From: a virus
Length of the DNA stretch: 36,038 nt
Virus record (IMG/VR): IMGVR_UViG_3300040801_003154
Span: 1-36,038 of that record
Reading direction: 5' to 3' (one strand)
Notes under the pieces: generated by a model
Told to the model about the DNA's origin: nothing
The model's database searches: none
Seen by the model: only the letters and a program-made list of their open reading frames with translations
Shown here: piece by piece, positions 21,867-30,188 of the stretch
Layout of the letters: each line of letters starts with the position of its first letter
Position numbering within the stretch: position 1 is the first letter of the stretch
Translations under genes and position numbers: made by a program

Positions 21867-22844
21867 ATGGATATTCAAAATCAAATTGCAGCGGCGCAGA
21901 CCATCTACGCTAAAGAGCTGATCAGCCATATTTACCCTAAAGGGGACTGGATTTCCAAATCCCGAAATGATAGTAAATATGTAAACGGGGCTATGGTGCA
22001 GCGTAGCATCAATAGTTCGAAGCCGAAAGTTCGTAGGAATAAGACCAGCCTAAAGGTTGATCCGGTTCGTAAGACCTATGGTAAAAAAAGCTATCCTATC
22101 CATGAGTTTTCTACTGATCCCGATGCTATTGTCTTTACCGAAAAGATGCTGACACAACCTGACTTGAGGGTTGAAGCTATGAAGGATCATAAGGAAGTCT
22201 TGATCATAGAATCAAGAATGTACCTTAAATCTGTTTGGGCTGCGACTAATGCAGATCGCATCATTAGGACTTCAGGTGTAAGCCGGTCGGCAAAGGCTAC
22301 TGATGCCACAGGTACTAGAAACGCCCCAACTTACGATGATTTGTTAAACCAATTCGACCAGGCCAATCAGGATAGAATGCCTATGAAAGGGCGTCAATTA
22401 CTTATCCCAGTTACCTGGGTTCCTGTTTTCCTGAAAATGGACGAATTCACAAGGTATGATTTTATATCTGATCGAAATGGAATGCCGGTGAAAACTGGTG
22501 TGATTGGAGATATACTAGGTGCCGAGGTTTGGGTTGATATGGATGATTATCAATTAGAATACAATAATGCTTCGACACCTGTACCGCAAATGCTCAGTCC
22601 TTTAGATGATGGTTCGGTGAACGGTGTGGAATACGTAGGTGCAGCTTCGAATAACCTTGCTGCCATTTTATGGCATCCCGATATGGTGACCCATGCAAAA
22701 GGTAAAGCTGAGGTGTTCATTGATCTGAAAAGTGCGATCTATCAATCGGACATATTATCCACAAACGTTATCGCTGGAGGCGATAAGTACCGTGACGATC
22801 ATATAGGCGTAGTATCCCTTGTTGAGGGATTGATCGCAGTTTAA
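21867..22844 (+). CDS. Major capsid protein
   Basis: This 325-residue protein is identified by position after the protease/scaffold and by its pattern: a basic N-terminal arm (SSKPKVRRNKTSLKVDPVRKTYGKKSY), a long spine-helix region near 100-130 (VEAMKDHKEVLIIESRMYL), KGRQLLIPVTWVPVFLKM, GDILGAEVWVDMDDY, and AILWHPDMVTHAKGKAEVFID, as in HK97-fold capsids of Bacteroidota phages. The gene stands apart, with a 57-base gap before and a hairpin after it, as expected for an abundant product. It is only distantly like Mu gpT. Confidence 0.8.
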   Translation: MDIQNQIAAAQTIYAKELISHIYPKGDWISKSRNDSKYVNGAMVQRSINSSKPKVRRNKTSLKVDPVRKTYGKKSYPIHEFSTDPDAIVFTEKMLTQPDLRVEAMKDHKEVLIIESRMYLKSVWAATNADRIIRTSGVSRSAKATDATGTRNAPTYDDLLNQFDQANQDRMPMKGRQLLIPVTWVPVFLKMDEFTRYDFISDRNGMPVKTGVIGDILGAEVWVDMDDYQLEYNNASTPVPQMLSPLDDGSVNGVEYVGAASNNLAAILWHPDMVTHAKGKAEVFIDLKSAIYQSDILSTNVIAGGDKYRDDHIGVVSLVEGLIAV

Positions 22845-22880
22845 TAAGAAATACTTAATTCCAATCGACAACTGATGCAA

Positions 22881-22903
22881 AGCCCTGGCACACGGCCAGG
22901 GCT
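22881..22903 (+). terminator. Hairpin after the major capsid gene
   Basis: AGCCCTGG (22881-22888) pairs with CCAGGGCT (22896-22903). There is no T-tract, so it may stabilise the capsid mRNA or reduce readthrough into the lysis genes. Confidence 0.5.
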
Positions 22904-22914
22904 ATCTAGAAATC

Positions 22915-23349
22915 ATGGAACAATTTGCAAATTACTTAATGGTTTTCGTTGCTTTTATCTCTTCGATCCTCGGAGGGGTAATAACGATATACCGTTTGCT
23001 TAAGCCCGAATTTGAGAAGCAAAACAAAAGGTTGTTGAATTCGGAAACTGCTATTTATGGAAAGATTGATACGGTCAAAGAAAAATTGGACAACTCCATT
23101 ACCGAGGTTGACAACAAGGTAATCGAGATTGAAAGGGATTTTCGTAATGAGCTTCACGAACTTAAGACTGAAATGGCAATAAATGCCGAAAAGGACAGGA
23201 GCCGTCAGGAGATCATGATTACACATCTTGAAGCAATCCGCGATGAACAATCTGACCAGAAGGAACAGATGAAGCAATGGCAAAAGAACATCGAGAACTT
23301 TTACCATTTGAACCCCGAATTAGTAAAACCAGACGCGCCAAAGAAATGA
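22915..23349 (+). CDS. Membrane-anchored coiled-coil protein, possible spanin-like lysis protein
   Basis: This is a 144-residue protein. An N-terminal membrane helix (about 7-29, LMVFVAFISSILGGVITIYRLL) is followed by a long coiled coil (30-130). This is the layout of inner-membrane spanins and of small phage proteins next to lysins. It overlaps the lysin-like gene by ATGA at 23346-23349. No outer-membrane partner with a lipobox is seen nearby, so the spanin idea is tentative. Confidence 0.5.
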   Translation: MEQFANYLMVFVAFISSILGGVITIYRLLKPEFEKQNKRLLNSETAIYGKIDTVKEKLDNSITEVDNKVIEIERDFRNELHELKTEMAINAEKDRSRQEIMITHLEAIRDEQSDQKEQMKQWQKNIENFYHLNPELVKPDAPKK

Positions 23350-23936
23350 AAGTAACGTACAACGATCTTCGGGACTGCTTTGGTGATCTGGGTTACCGCT
23401 TCTTTCACAATGGGGCTTACAACCTAAACCTGTTCGGGATCCGGAGGGGCTTTAGCCCGAAAGATGAATTCAACGACCTTTTAGGAATTGCATTTCGTGA
23501 TGCCAGTGGCCGACCCGTAGTGCTTTTACACAAAGGGACTACCAGTCCAGGGTTGTTCTGGCTCCGTAACCGGATGTTGAATAGTAACGGCACGGCCATT
23601 TTACAACCCGGACAATATCGGGGTTGCTGGCAAGTCGGCTTACATAAGGGTTATGAAGCCTTGGTTCAGGTTGGTTTTCCTTTTGATGTATGGCGCGACA
23701 ATGACCGCGATGGCAAGCATGATCCTTCAGGAAGGACCTATACAGATGTAACCGGATTAAACGCCCATACTACTTCTTTCATCAGAGAGGTAGATAAAGT
23801 AGGTGCTTATTCGGCAGGTTGCCAGGTAAGGCAATTTGATAGTGACCATATGCATTTTATGTCGCTTTGCAAGCAGAGCGCAGGGCTATATGGTAATTCG
23901 TTCTCTTACACTTTAATAAACGAAGATGAACTCTAA
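23346..23936 (+). CDS. Probable endolysin (SAGCQ-motif family)
   Basis: This 196-residue protein starts at ATG 23346 in the stop of the preceding gene; the frame extends upstream but only through that gene. The key region is NAHTTSF (139-145, His141) and VGAYSAGCQV (152-161, Cys159). This spacing of His and S-x-G-C resembles catalytic motifs of YkuD-like or related peptidoglycan enzymes, and proteins of this form are common next to holin-like genes in Bacteroidota prophages. An Asp-rich turn (DNDRDGKHD, 118-126) may bind metal. Function is inferred from motif and position between two membrane proteins. Confidence 0.55.
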   Translation: MKVTYNDLRDCFGDLGYRFFHNGAYNLNLFGIRRGFSPKDEFNDLLGIAFRDASGRPVVLLHKGTTSPGLFWLRNRMLNSNGTAILQPGQYRGCWQVGLHKGYEALVQVGFPFDVWRDNDRDGKHDPSGRTYTDVTGLNAHTTSFIREVDKVGAYSAGCQVRQFDSDHMHFMSLCKQSAGLYGNSFSYTLINEDEL

Positions 23937-24180
23937 GAAAAAATTTAAGGACACAAACTTTGGTAAGGGGCTGGGTGGCTTGATAAAAGGTGTGGCAAAA
24001 AGCACACCTGTATTGGGCGATATAGTAGAAAACCTCACTAGTCAGGATGGCGGTGAAGGTCGGATACATTTCGGTAAGCTTGCTTTTCAGGTAATCAGGA
24101 TCATTGTATTGCTTTTCATGATCTATGAATACTACCAGGGGAATATTCCACTTGAAAAAATAATTGGCTATGGACAGTAA
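23926..24180 (+). CDS. Single-span membrane protein, possible holin
   Basis: This 84-residue protein has a Gly/Lys-rich N-terminus (residues 1-45) and one membrane helix near 53-72 (LAFQVIRIIVLLFMIYEYYQG). It overlaps the lysin-like gene by 11 bases. One-helix proteins beside a lysin can act as pinholins or holins; this is inference. It closes a three-gene lysis cassette inserted between capsid and sheath genes. Confidence 0.5.
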   Translation: MNSKKKFKDTNFGKGLGGLIKGVAKSTPVLGDIVENLTSQDGGEGRIHFGKLAFQVIRIIVLLFMIYEYYQGNIPLEKIIGYGQ

Positions 24181-24493
24181 AGCAAAACAAATATTTGAAC
24201 GCTACAGCGAGGTAAAAACAGTTTACCGAGTTGCCGGAACCCGCATCTATTTTACTTCAAAAGATGGTGCCGAAAAGCATGTTGAGACCGAAGGCGGGGA
24301 ACTTATCCTAATCCAGAGGGCTGATGTTTTCCCGAAGGAAAATGATGCCGATGGATTACCTGACAAGAACTGGAAAAATGACCAGATCAAATCTTGGATG
24401 GAGGACAATGAAATTGAATTCACCCAACAGGACACCAAATCAACCCTGCTAGATAAGGTTGAAGCATTCCTGGAAAACGAACCTGAAGAATGA
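24170..24493 (+). CDS. HeH/LEM-like domain protein, Mu gp35-like position
   Basis: This 107-residue protein starts at ATG 24170 (a TTG two codons upstream is less likely). The N-terminal part is beta-rich (VYRVAGTRIYFTSKD). The C-terminus (WKNDQIKSWMEDNEIEFTQQDTKSTLLDKVEAFL, about 66-99) fits the HeH/LEM-like helix-extended-loop-helix found in small phage head proteins. In Mu, gp35 with a similar tail lies just after the capsid. It overlaps the holin-like gene and, by ATGA, the sheath gene. Confidence 0.6.
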   Translation: MDSKAKQIFERYSEVKTVYRVAGTRIYFTSKDGAEKHVETEGGELILIQRADVFPKENDADGLPDKNWKNDQIKSWMEDNEIEFTQQDTKSTLLDKVEAFLENEPEE

Positions 24494-25746
24494 GCACCAA
24501 GGGAGTAATTATTAATAAAGAAACCCCAGCGGTCGGCGTAGGCGTGGGGGATTTTCGGACATCGGGATTGATCGCAAATGCGGTGGCCATTGCCAGTACT
24601 TTTGATCTTGCTACGGTTTACAAAATCAATTCTTTGCGTGATGCCGAGGCAATGGGGATCACAGAAGCGTATGATAAGGACAACGCTTTGATCCTTTGGC
24701 ACCACATTAAAGAATTTTATGCTGAGGTCGGTTTCGATAGCAATGTTGCACTATATATATATGGTGTGGCACAAACCTCGACCATGAGCGATATGGTAGA
24801 TGCAGCCGGGACAATCGGCAAAGGTTTGATCAATGGCGCACAAGGTGAATGCTTTCAAATAGCTATTGCCCGCAATCCGGCTTCCGGGTATTCGGCCACA
24901 GTTGTTGATGGTTTGCTGGATGAAGTTGTTGCTGCAATACCTAAAGCCCAGGCTTTGGTGGATTGGGCATTTAGTAAAATGTTCCCAACACGGATTATCC
25001 TGGAGGGTAGAAACTTTACCCCTCCGGTTTCAGGTGTGCAGGATTTACGCGACATTACCAACGTGAAAGCACCTAATGTTTCTGTAGTGGTAAGTCAGGA
25101 CCTTGGATATGCAGCCAAAGATTCGGCCTTTGCAAATTATGCTGCGGTCGGTACTTTCCTTGGTACACTGGCCAAAGCTGACGTTCATGTAAACGTGGGT
25201 TGGGTGGACGAATTTAACCTAACCAATGCAGCATCGGAACGCTGGTTAAAGGCTGGTTTCAGTAATAATGAACCGGTTGAGAAATACCAAGAAGATTGGG
25301 AATTGCTCGACAATAAAGGCTATGTGTTTACCCAAACTTATCCGCGTGTGGATGGCTACCGATGGAACGGCGACCACACCTGTGTTGCAATTGAAGTGGA
25401 CACTGAAGGCAATATGAACGAAAGCAACCAACGCTTTGGACGTACTATCGATGCCGTTTCCCTTTCTGCTTTTGGCGCTTTGGTTGGAAGGGTAAAAAGC
25501 CCTCAACCGGTCAATCCGTCAAACGGAAAACTACCAACTGTAATAGTTGCAGATTTCAAAGCGGTTGCCGAAAGCCGTATTGACGATGACCTCGATGGTA
25601 AACTTTCTGGTCGTGAAGTAATAATCGACAAAGAAAGTAACCTCCTCCCTCCGGTGGAACGATTGGACATGGCGGTAAAATGCGTACCGATGGGTTCAAC
25701 CGGATCAATTAAAGTGAATATCGGATTAGTAAAACAATTATCATGA
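24490..25746 (+). CDS. Tail sheath protein (gpL-like)
   Basis: This is a 418-residue protein. The pattern fits contractile sheath proteins: an N-terminal MSTKGVIINKETPAVGVG arm, a variable middle domain, and a conserved C-terminal part (ESRIDDDLDGKLSGREVIIDKESNLL, ERLDMAVKCVPMGSTGSIKVNIGLV). The AAAS-type core LSAFGALVGRV is near 320. It is immediately followed by the tube gene with an ATGA overlap, the standard sheath-tube order. It shows that this is a myophage. Confidence 0.85.
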   Translation: MSTKGVIINKETPAVGVGVGDFRTSGLIANAVAIASTFDLATVYKINSLRDAEAMGITEAYDKDNALILWHHIKEFYAEVGFDSNVALYIYGVAQTSTMSDMVDAAGTIGKGLINGAQGECFQIAIARNPASGYSATVVDGLLDEVVAAIPKAQALVDWAFSKMFPTRIILEGRNFTPPVSGVQDLRDITNVKAPNVSVVVSQDLGYAAKDSAFANYAAVGTFLGTLAKADVHVNVGWVDEFNLTNAASERWLKAGFSNNEPVEKYQEDWELLDNKGYVFTQTYPRVDGYRWNGDHTCVAIEVDTEGNMNESNQRFGRTIDAVSLSAFGALVGRVKSPQPVNPSNGKLPTVIVADFKAVAESRIDDDLDGKLSGREVIIDKESNLLPPVERLDMAVKCVPMGSTGSIKVNIGLVKQLS

Positions 25747-26171
25747 GCATAGCAACAGGCTTCGGCTGGAAAGATATCGACACGGTGATCCTTGGAAATA
25801 TTCCGGTTTTCATTTCTGAAATAACCTATAAGGTTACTAAAAACCGACAAAATAAATATGGCAGGGGTGACCAACCGGTTGCCAGGGTTTCAGGGAATAA
25901 GGAATACGAATGCACCATGACACTGGGGATTGAGGAAATGGCACAAATCGAAGCTGCGGTTGCAGCTAAATACGGTGAAGGATATGATCCTACCGATGTT
26001 GAGCCATTTGATATCCCTGTGACTTACGACAATGGAAAAGTTGTTAAACAGGATGTGATCCGCGGATTTCAGTGGAACGAATGGGCGGGTGGAGCCTCGC
26101 AAGGGGATACCACTATCGATAAAACGTTACCGGGCATTTGTGCCGGGATTGACTTTGCAGTACCAATTTAA
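25743..26171 (+). CDS. Tail tube protein (gpM-like)
   Basis: This is a 142-residue protein with the beta-barrel pattern of tube proteins: VILGNIPVFISEITYKVTKN, GDQPVARVSGNKEYECTMTLGIEEM, FDIPVTYDNGKVVKQDVIRGFQW, and ICAGIDFAVPI at the end. It lies between sheath and tail chaperone genes, as in Mu. It forms the inner tube through which DNA passes. Confidence 0.82.
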   Translation: MSIATGFGWKDIDTVILGNIPVFISEITYKVTKNRQNKYGRGDQPVARVSGNKEYECTMTLGIEEMAQIEAAVAAKYGEGYDPTDVEPFDIPVTYDNGKVVKQDVIRGFQWNEWAGGASQGDTTIDKTLPGICAGIDFAVPI

Positions 26172-26180
26172 TAATAAGAA

Positions 26181-26567
26181 ATGAATAAGCTTAGTTTAAG
26201 ACAGCTCCAAGAAAAGGAAGCAATGGAGCGAAGTGGGGTAACCCAAAAACAGCTAGAGGAATGGATGGACAAATATGGGGATGACAAGGTGTACGCCATT
26301 GAAGTCCCCATAGATGAAACCTACCGGGACTATGTGCTTGGTGTGGTCTATGATCCTCCAACCCCGGTATTGAACAACTACCTGCGAAAGGCCGAACGGG
26401 TACCCGTGGAAGCTGCCGAGGTGCTTGTTAGATCTTGCTGGCTTGGTGGCTATGAGCAGATCCAAACCGACCGTGGTTTGCTAATGTCCTTTGTTGGCCA
26501 GCTAAGTGAAAAGCTTGTTGGAGGTCAGGCCAGGATAAAAAAGCTTACGAGGACTACCCAGAATTAA
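26181..26567 (+). CDS. Tail assembly chaperone, short form (gp41-like)
   Basis: This 128-residue protein is encoded in the zero frame: MNKLSLRQLQEKEAMERSGVTQ..., YAIEVPIDETYRDYVLGVVYDPPTP, AAEVLVRSCWLGGYEQI, ending GGQARIKKLTRTTQN. It matches the usual chaperone layout, in which the N-terminal part is conserved and a frameshift adds a second domain. The chaperone coats the tape measure protein during tail assembly. Here the tape measure gene is not downstream but on the opposite strand in the other late operon. Confidence 0.8.
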   Translation: MNKLSLRQLQEKEAMERSGVTQKQLEEWMDKYGDDKVYAIEVPIDETYRDYVLGVVYDPPTPVLNNYLRKAERVPVEAAEVLVRSCWLGGYEQIQTDRGLLMSFVGQLSEKLVGGQARIKKLTRTTQN

Positions 26568-26716
26568 CCTGGTTTGACCAGCAGAACGCTTTAATAAAAC
26601 TTCACTTCAAAATTGATCCTGAAAAATTGACCCGGGACGAATGGTTGTTGACAGCCCGCCAATTGAATTGGCTAATTGAAAACAATCAGGTGCCTGGGAT
26701 CACCTTCGAAAAATGA
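26181..26716 (+). CDS. Tail assembly chaperone, -1 frameshift product (gp41/42-like)
   Basis: A heptamer A AAA AAG lies in the correct phase at 26537-26543 (codons ATA AAA AAG). A -1 slip continues from GCT at 26543 for 57 codons (AYEDYPELTWFDQQ..., VPGITFEK) to TGA at 26714-26716, overlapping the next gene's ATG. The extension has a good coding pattern and no start of its own. GGAGG at 26520-26524, 13 bases upstream, could act as a stimulator as in dnaX, and CTGGT/ACCAG (26569-26581) is a possible downstream hairpin. Fusion products of this kind are the rule in tailed phages. Confidence 0.8.
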
Positions 26717-27321
26717 GTTACCAGCTTGAAATAAAAGACAGGTATATCGATAGGTTGCAAAACAGTTTTCCTACGATAAACATCCCAAGGGTTGTACGGT
26801 CTCTGCCTACTTACGTTGCAGCTGTACCGGGCGAAAGCCGAAGGGGTGGCCGTTTTGAAAATGGCAGGTCTTTATTTAATACGCCCTATTGGGACACAGT
26901 AACCCTGGAAAGTGAGGTCAATAATGAAGTCGAGTTTTACACCTTTCAAAATGATCCTCTCGTCGATGGCTATTTTAAAAAGCAGATTTCGGAAACGGTT
27001 ATCTATGAAGGGAAAAGCGTGATTGAGGCAACCAGTTCTAAAGCTGCCGAATTCAGGATCCGCGGACTGATCTGGAACAATGACAATGAATATCCGGAAG
27101 ACCAGGTGAGGCAGCTTTATAAATTCTTTGATAATGCCAAGGATGTCAGGGTAGTATCAAGTAGGTTTTTTGACCTGTTTGATATTGAAAACATCGTATT
27201 TGAAACGATGCAGACCCCGGCAATTGTGGGCTATTCAGATTGCCAGCCCTATGTAATAACCTGTAGGGAGGCAAGGGATATCACACTTGAACTTAGGACA
27301 CCAACTATCCAAACAACTTAA
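26713..27321 (+). CDS. Tail/baseplate protein, unknown family
   Basis: This is a 202-residue protein. It has VYEGKSVIEATSSKAAEFRIRGLIWN-type beta structure and a C-terminal TPAIVGYSDCQPYVITCREARDITLEL. It occupies the place of Mu gpN (after the chaperone, before the gpP-like hub). In Bacteroidota phages a conserved protein of this size is found here; I would guess a baseplate or tail-tube-adaptor role. Family not certain. Confidence 0.6.
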   Translation: MSYQLEIKDRYIDRLQNSFPTINIPRVVRSLPTYVAAVPGESRRGGRFENGRSLFNTPYWDTVTLESEVNNEVEFYTFQNDPLVDGYFKKQISETVIYEGKSVIEATSSKAAEFRIRGLIWNNDNEYPEDQVRQLYKFFDNAKDVRVVSSRFFDLFDIENIVFETMQTPAIVGYSDCQPYVITCREARDITLELRTPTIQTT

Positions 27322-27332
27322 AATTTAAAGCA

Positions 27333-28382
27333 ATGCGATTACTCACAATTTTACTTACATGCTTTATGTATGTGTACACACCAAAAGCAACTGCCGAAAT
27401 TGGCAACTTTGAGCCACTGAACGAATTCACCTCAATAAAGGTGGATCTAAAACAGGAGCTTGGAAACAAGGCATTTATTGACCTGCCCAGAAACATACAG
27501 GTACTGAACACAGATGCAGCTATTGATACCCTACTAAAGAAAGGGGATCCGGTTGTGATATCCGGGGGGTATCAAGGATTTCCAAAGAAAGTCGAATTCG
27601 TTGGTTTTATTTCAAAGGTTCACAATGACCGACCAATAAGGATAGAGTGTGAAGACTACAACCAATTATTGAAGCTTGACACTCATTCATTTACGCTTAA
27701 AGATCCAACTTTGAACGATATTTTAAACCAGGTTTTAAACGCGGAAAATGTGCGGTTAAAACGTGGTGATCATCCATTTGATATTGAAGTTACAGACACC
27801 GGCAAGCTTTATGATTCCCTTTCGGTGGATCGGTTGAACGGTTCTAAGATCCTTGATAAATTGACAAGTGATTTTCCTTTTAGATCCTATTTCAAACATG
27901 ACGCTGATACAGGGCGGGTAACTCTCTTTATTGGGTTTGCCTATTCTGATATACCTAATGCATCTAAACCAATATTAAGATTTGGTGAAAACGTACCTGA
28001 ACGGAGTTGGAGGCTTACCTATAAAAACCCTGATGATAATCAAATACTGATCCGGGCAATTAGCAACCAAAAGAATGGGGAAAAGATAATCGTAGAGGTT
28101 GGTGATCCGGGCGGTGATGTCCAAACAAGGAACTTTCAAAAAATGGACAAAGCAAGGCTTACCGAGCTTGCAAATGAAGAGCTGCGTTTCGCTAAACGTG
28201 ATGGTTTTGCCGGGGAGCTGACAGCCCTCGGCCTACCTCACGTGTCTTTTGGTGATGTAGTAAGGATTGAAGATCCTGTCTATTCCAAAACTGAATCGGA
28301 ACATTATGTTGACCGGATTAGATGGGAGCTAAATTCTAAACCCGGTATTACTAGAAAGATCTCACTCGGTCTAAAAGCTTAA
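27333..28382 (+). CDS. Baseplate hub protein (Mu gpP/gp44-like)
   Basis: This is a 349-residue protein with the pattern of gpP/gpD/gp27 hub proteins: GDPVVISGGYQGFPKKVEFVGFISKV, PIRIECEDYNQLLKLDTHSFTLKDPTLNDILNQVL, LDKLTSDFPFRSYFKHDADTGRVTLFIGFAY, HVSFGDVVRIEDPVYSKTESEHYVDRIRWEL. The first 22 residues are hydrophobic and look like a signal peptide, which is odd for a cytoplasmic virion protein; they might pack into the hub. The hub carries the spike encoded next. Confidence 0.78.
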   Translation: MRLLTILLTCFMYVYTPKATAEIGNFEPLNEFTSIKVDLKQELGNKAFIDLPRNIQVLNTDAAIDTLLKKGDPVVISGGYQGFPKKVEFVGFISKVHNDRPIRIECEDYNQLLKLDTHSFTLKDPTLNDILNQVLNAENVRLKRGDHPFDIEVTDTGKLYDSLSVDRLNGSKILDKLTSDFPFRSYFKHDADTGRVTLFIGFAYSDIPNASKPILRFGENVPERSWRLTYKNPDDNQILIRAISNQKNGEKIIVEVGDPGGDVQTRNFQKMDKARLTELANEELRFAKRDGFAGELTALGLPHVSFGDVVRIEDPVYSKTESEHYVDRIRWELNSKPGITRKISLGLKA

Positions 28383-28392
28383 GCTAAATAAG

Positions 28393-28941
28393 ATGGATGT
28401 AAAAGGATTAAGCCAGGCTTTGTGGGAATTGATCAAACCTAAATCAGTGGCCTTGAGTGTTGGGGTTATCCTCGAAGCTACTGTGCTTGAGGTGGATGAA
28501 ACTTCATCGGTTTGTACTGTTCAGTTGACTGGCACAAATACCCGTATTGAAGCCCGGCTTAATTCTGTTTTATCAGGTTCAAACGATCAGTTTACTATCA
28601 TACCTGCGATAAAATCGACCGTGCTGGTCCTGGCAATTGAAAACGATATTGATCAATTATCTGTGTGCCAGTTTTCAGTAATTACAAAGGTCAAATTCGG
28701 GGTTCATGGAAAATCGTTTGAGACTACCAAGGATGGGCATGTTTTTAACGGTGGGCAAAACGGCGGATTGGTAAAACTGGAAACGCTTGTTGATAGGTTG
28801 AACAGGTTAGAGGATAAAATGAAAACACACCAACATTTGACTACTTCTCCAGGTAACCCAACCACACCGGATCCGGCATCGAATCCGCTTTTTGTGAATA
28901 CTAAAAAAAGCGATTTAGAGGACTCGACAATCAAGCACTAA
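28393..28941 (+). CDS. Baseplate spike/assembly protein (Mu gp45-like)
   Basis: This is a 182-residue protein: an N-terminal OB-like part (VGVILEATVLEVDETSSVCTVQLTGTNTRIEARL), repeated short strands in the middle (FGVHGKSFETTKDGHVFNGGQNGGLVKLETL), a helix, and a tail with HQH (about 149-151). Mu gp45 is a trimeric spike with a similar order and a metal ion held by histidines near its tip. It follows the hub and precedes the wedge genes, as in Mu. Confidence 0.7.
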   Translation: MDVKGLSQALWELIKPKSVALSVGVILEATVLEVDETSSVCTVQLTGTNTRIEARLNSVLSGSNDQFTIIPAIKSTVLVLAIENDIDQLSVCQFSVITKVKFGVHGKSFETTKDGHVFNGGQNGGLVKLETLVDRLNRLEDKMKTHQHLTTSPGNPTTPDPASNPLFVNTKKSDLEDSTIKH

Positions 28942-29123
28942 TGACGATATACCTACCCATACTTTTAGATGTTTTTAGGCTTATGTGCCTAAGTGTTTTG
29001 GTTGGCCTATTCATCCTATGCTTGTGGCATGGATGGTCAATAAATATAGGTCAACCCGGTTCTGGTTTCTATTTACATTTTGAGTCTAATGCGTTAAAAG
29101 ATTACTTCAATGGAACGCTTTGA
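28941..29123 (+). CDS. Small membrane protein inside the baseplate operon
   Basis: This 60-residue protein has one long hydrophobic segment (about 5-29: LPILLDVFRLMCLSVLVGLFILCLW) and a short soluble tail. It starts on the last base of the spike stop and overlaps the gp46-like gene by 14 bases. It has no Mu counterpart at this place. It could be a second holin or a membrane-targeting protein; unknown. Confidence 0.5.
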   Translation: MTIYLPILLDVFRLMCLSVLVGLFILCLWHGWSINIGQPGSGFYLHFESNALKDYFNGTL

Positions 29124-29400
29124 CCTTGAAACAGATGGCAATAACCTGGCTGTTGTAAATGGGGACTTGGTGATTGCTGAAAGTAGCCAAACCCACATTC
29201 AAGAATTGGTTGGAAGCCATTTTGGGGACTTCCGTTTTTACCCTGGAGTTGGTGTTAATGCAACTGATTTTGCCAAGGCTCCAGTGAATAAAATGCGTGA
29301 ATTGACTATGCGTATTTCAAGGGTTTTAAGGTCAGATGGTTTTACAGTTCAGAAAGTATCTATCGAAGTGGATGGATCAATAAGTGTATCGGCAAAATAA
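29110..29400 (+). CDS. Baseplate wedge protein (Mu gp46, T4 gp25-like)
   Basis: This is a 96-residue protein with a gp25-like pattern: DLVIAESSQTHIQELVGSHFGDFRFYPGVGVN, FAKAPVNKMRELTMRISRVLRSDGF, VQKVSIEVDGSISV. It links the sheath to the baseplate. It overlaps the upstream membrane protein gene and ends on the first base of the gp47-like gene. Confidence 0.8.
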   Translation: MERFDLETDGNNLAVVNGDLVIAESSQTHIQELVGSHFGDFRFYPGVGVNATDFAKAPVNKMRELTMRISRVLRSDGFTVQKVSIEVDGSISVSAK

Positions 29401-30188
29401 TGGCAAGGGAAAGAAAGGAAATAACAGATTTGATAAAAGCCGAAATCAGGCAGAAGATCCCGGCTCTGAATAGCACTTCGGTAGCTGCAATCTATAACCT
29501 GATTGCCGATATAGTTGGCTATGCTATATGGTTGCATGAATCATTATGGGATATAGCGAAAGAAGAGATCCAGACGGCAAAAGATACGGCAATCGTGCAA
29601 ACGGCTCCCTGGTATGCTGATAAAATGAAAGGCTTTCAATACCAGCCTGGGGTTACGGAATCGTTAATTGTTGATCCTGTTACTTATCAGGTCCGATATG
29701 ATCCGGTTGATGAGTCTAAACAAATTATTGATCGTGTGGCCGTGACCGGTCTAGGTGCAATGATTGTCAAAGTTGCCAAGGCTTCTGGAGCTTTAACAAG
29801 TGACGAAAAGGTTGCAGCTGAAGCTTATTTGAGGGCTATTCAAAGTCCGGGGATGCAAATCAGTTTGATTAGCGAACCTGCCGATTTATTAAGCCTAACA
29901 GGAACGATACATTACAACGCCGAGGCCGGATTAGCTGATATTCAAACCGCAGTTGAAACGGCTATCAATCAATTTTTAACCGGACTTCCGTTTAATGGTG
30001 AGTTGCAAAAAAACGCACTAATTGACTCGGTCAGGAAATTGGAAAGTGTATCTGATGTTGATTTTACCTCTGTGCAGGTAAGGCCGGACGTAGGGACTTA
30101 TGAAAACATAGGAAGGGTTTACTTCCCTTTCTCCGGGTATATCGAAGTTGATAATTTGAATTTGAACTATGAGCCGGTTTTTGCCTAA
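29400..30188 (+). CDS. Baseplate J-like protein (Mu gp47)
   Basis: This is a 262-residue protein of the baseplate J/gp6 family: an N-terminal helix (EITDLIKAEIRQKIPALNSTSVAAIYNLIADIVG), DRVAVTGLGAMIVKVAKASG, LTSDEKVAAEAYLRAIQSPGMQISLISEPADLLSLTGTIHYN, and DIQTAVETAINQFLTGLPFNGELQKNALIDSVRKLESVSDVDFTSVQV. Forms the outer baseplate wedge ring. It overlaps the next gene by 20 bases. Confidence 0.83.
   Translation: MARERKEITDLIKAEIRQKIPALNSTSVAAIYNLIADIVGYAIWLHESLWDIAKEEIQTAKDTAIVQTAPWYADKMKGFQYQPGVTESLIVDPVTYQVRYDPVDESKQIIDRVAVTGLGAMIVKVAKASGALTSDEKVAAEAYLRAIQSPGMQISLISEPADLLSLTGTIHYNAEAGLADIQTAVETAINQFLTGLPFNGELQKNALIDSVRKLESVSDVDFTSVQVRPDVGTYENIGRVYFPFSGYIEVDNLNLNYEPVFA

Noticed and set aside
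27333-27400. Signal peptide on the baseplate hub protein
   Set aside because: The first 22 residues are hydrophobic, but the protein is clearly a virion hub component assembled in the cytoplasm; export is unlikely.
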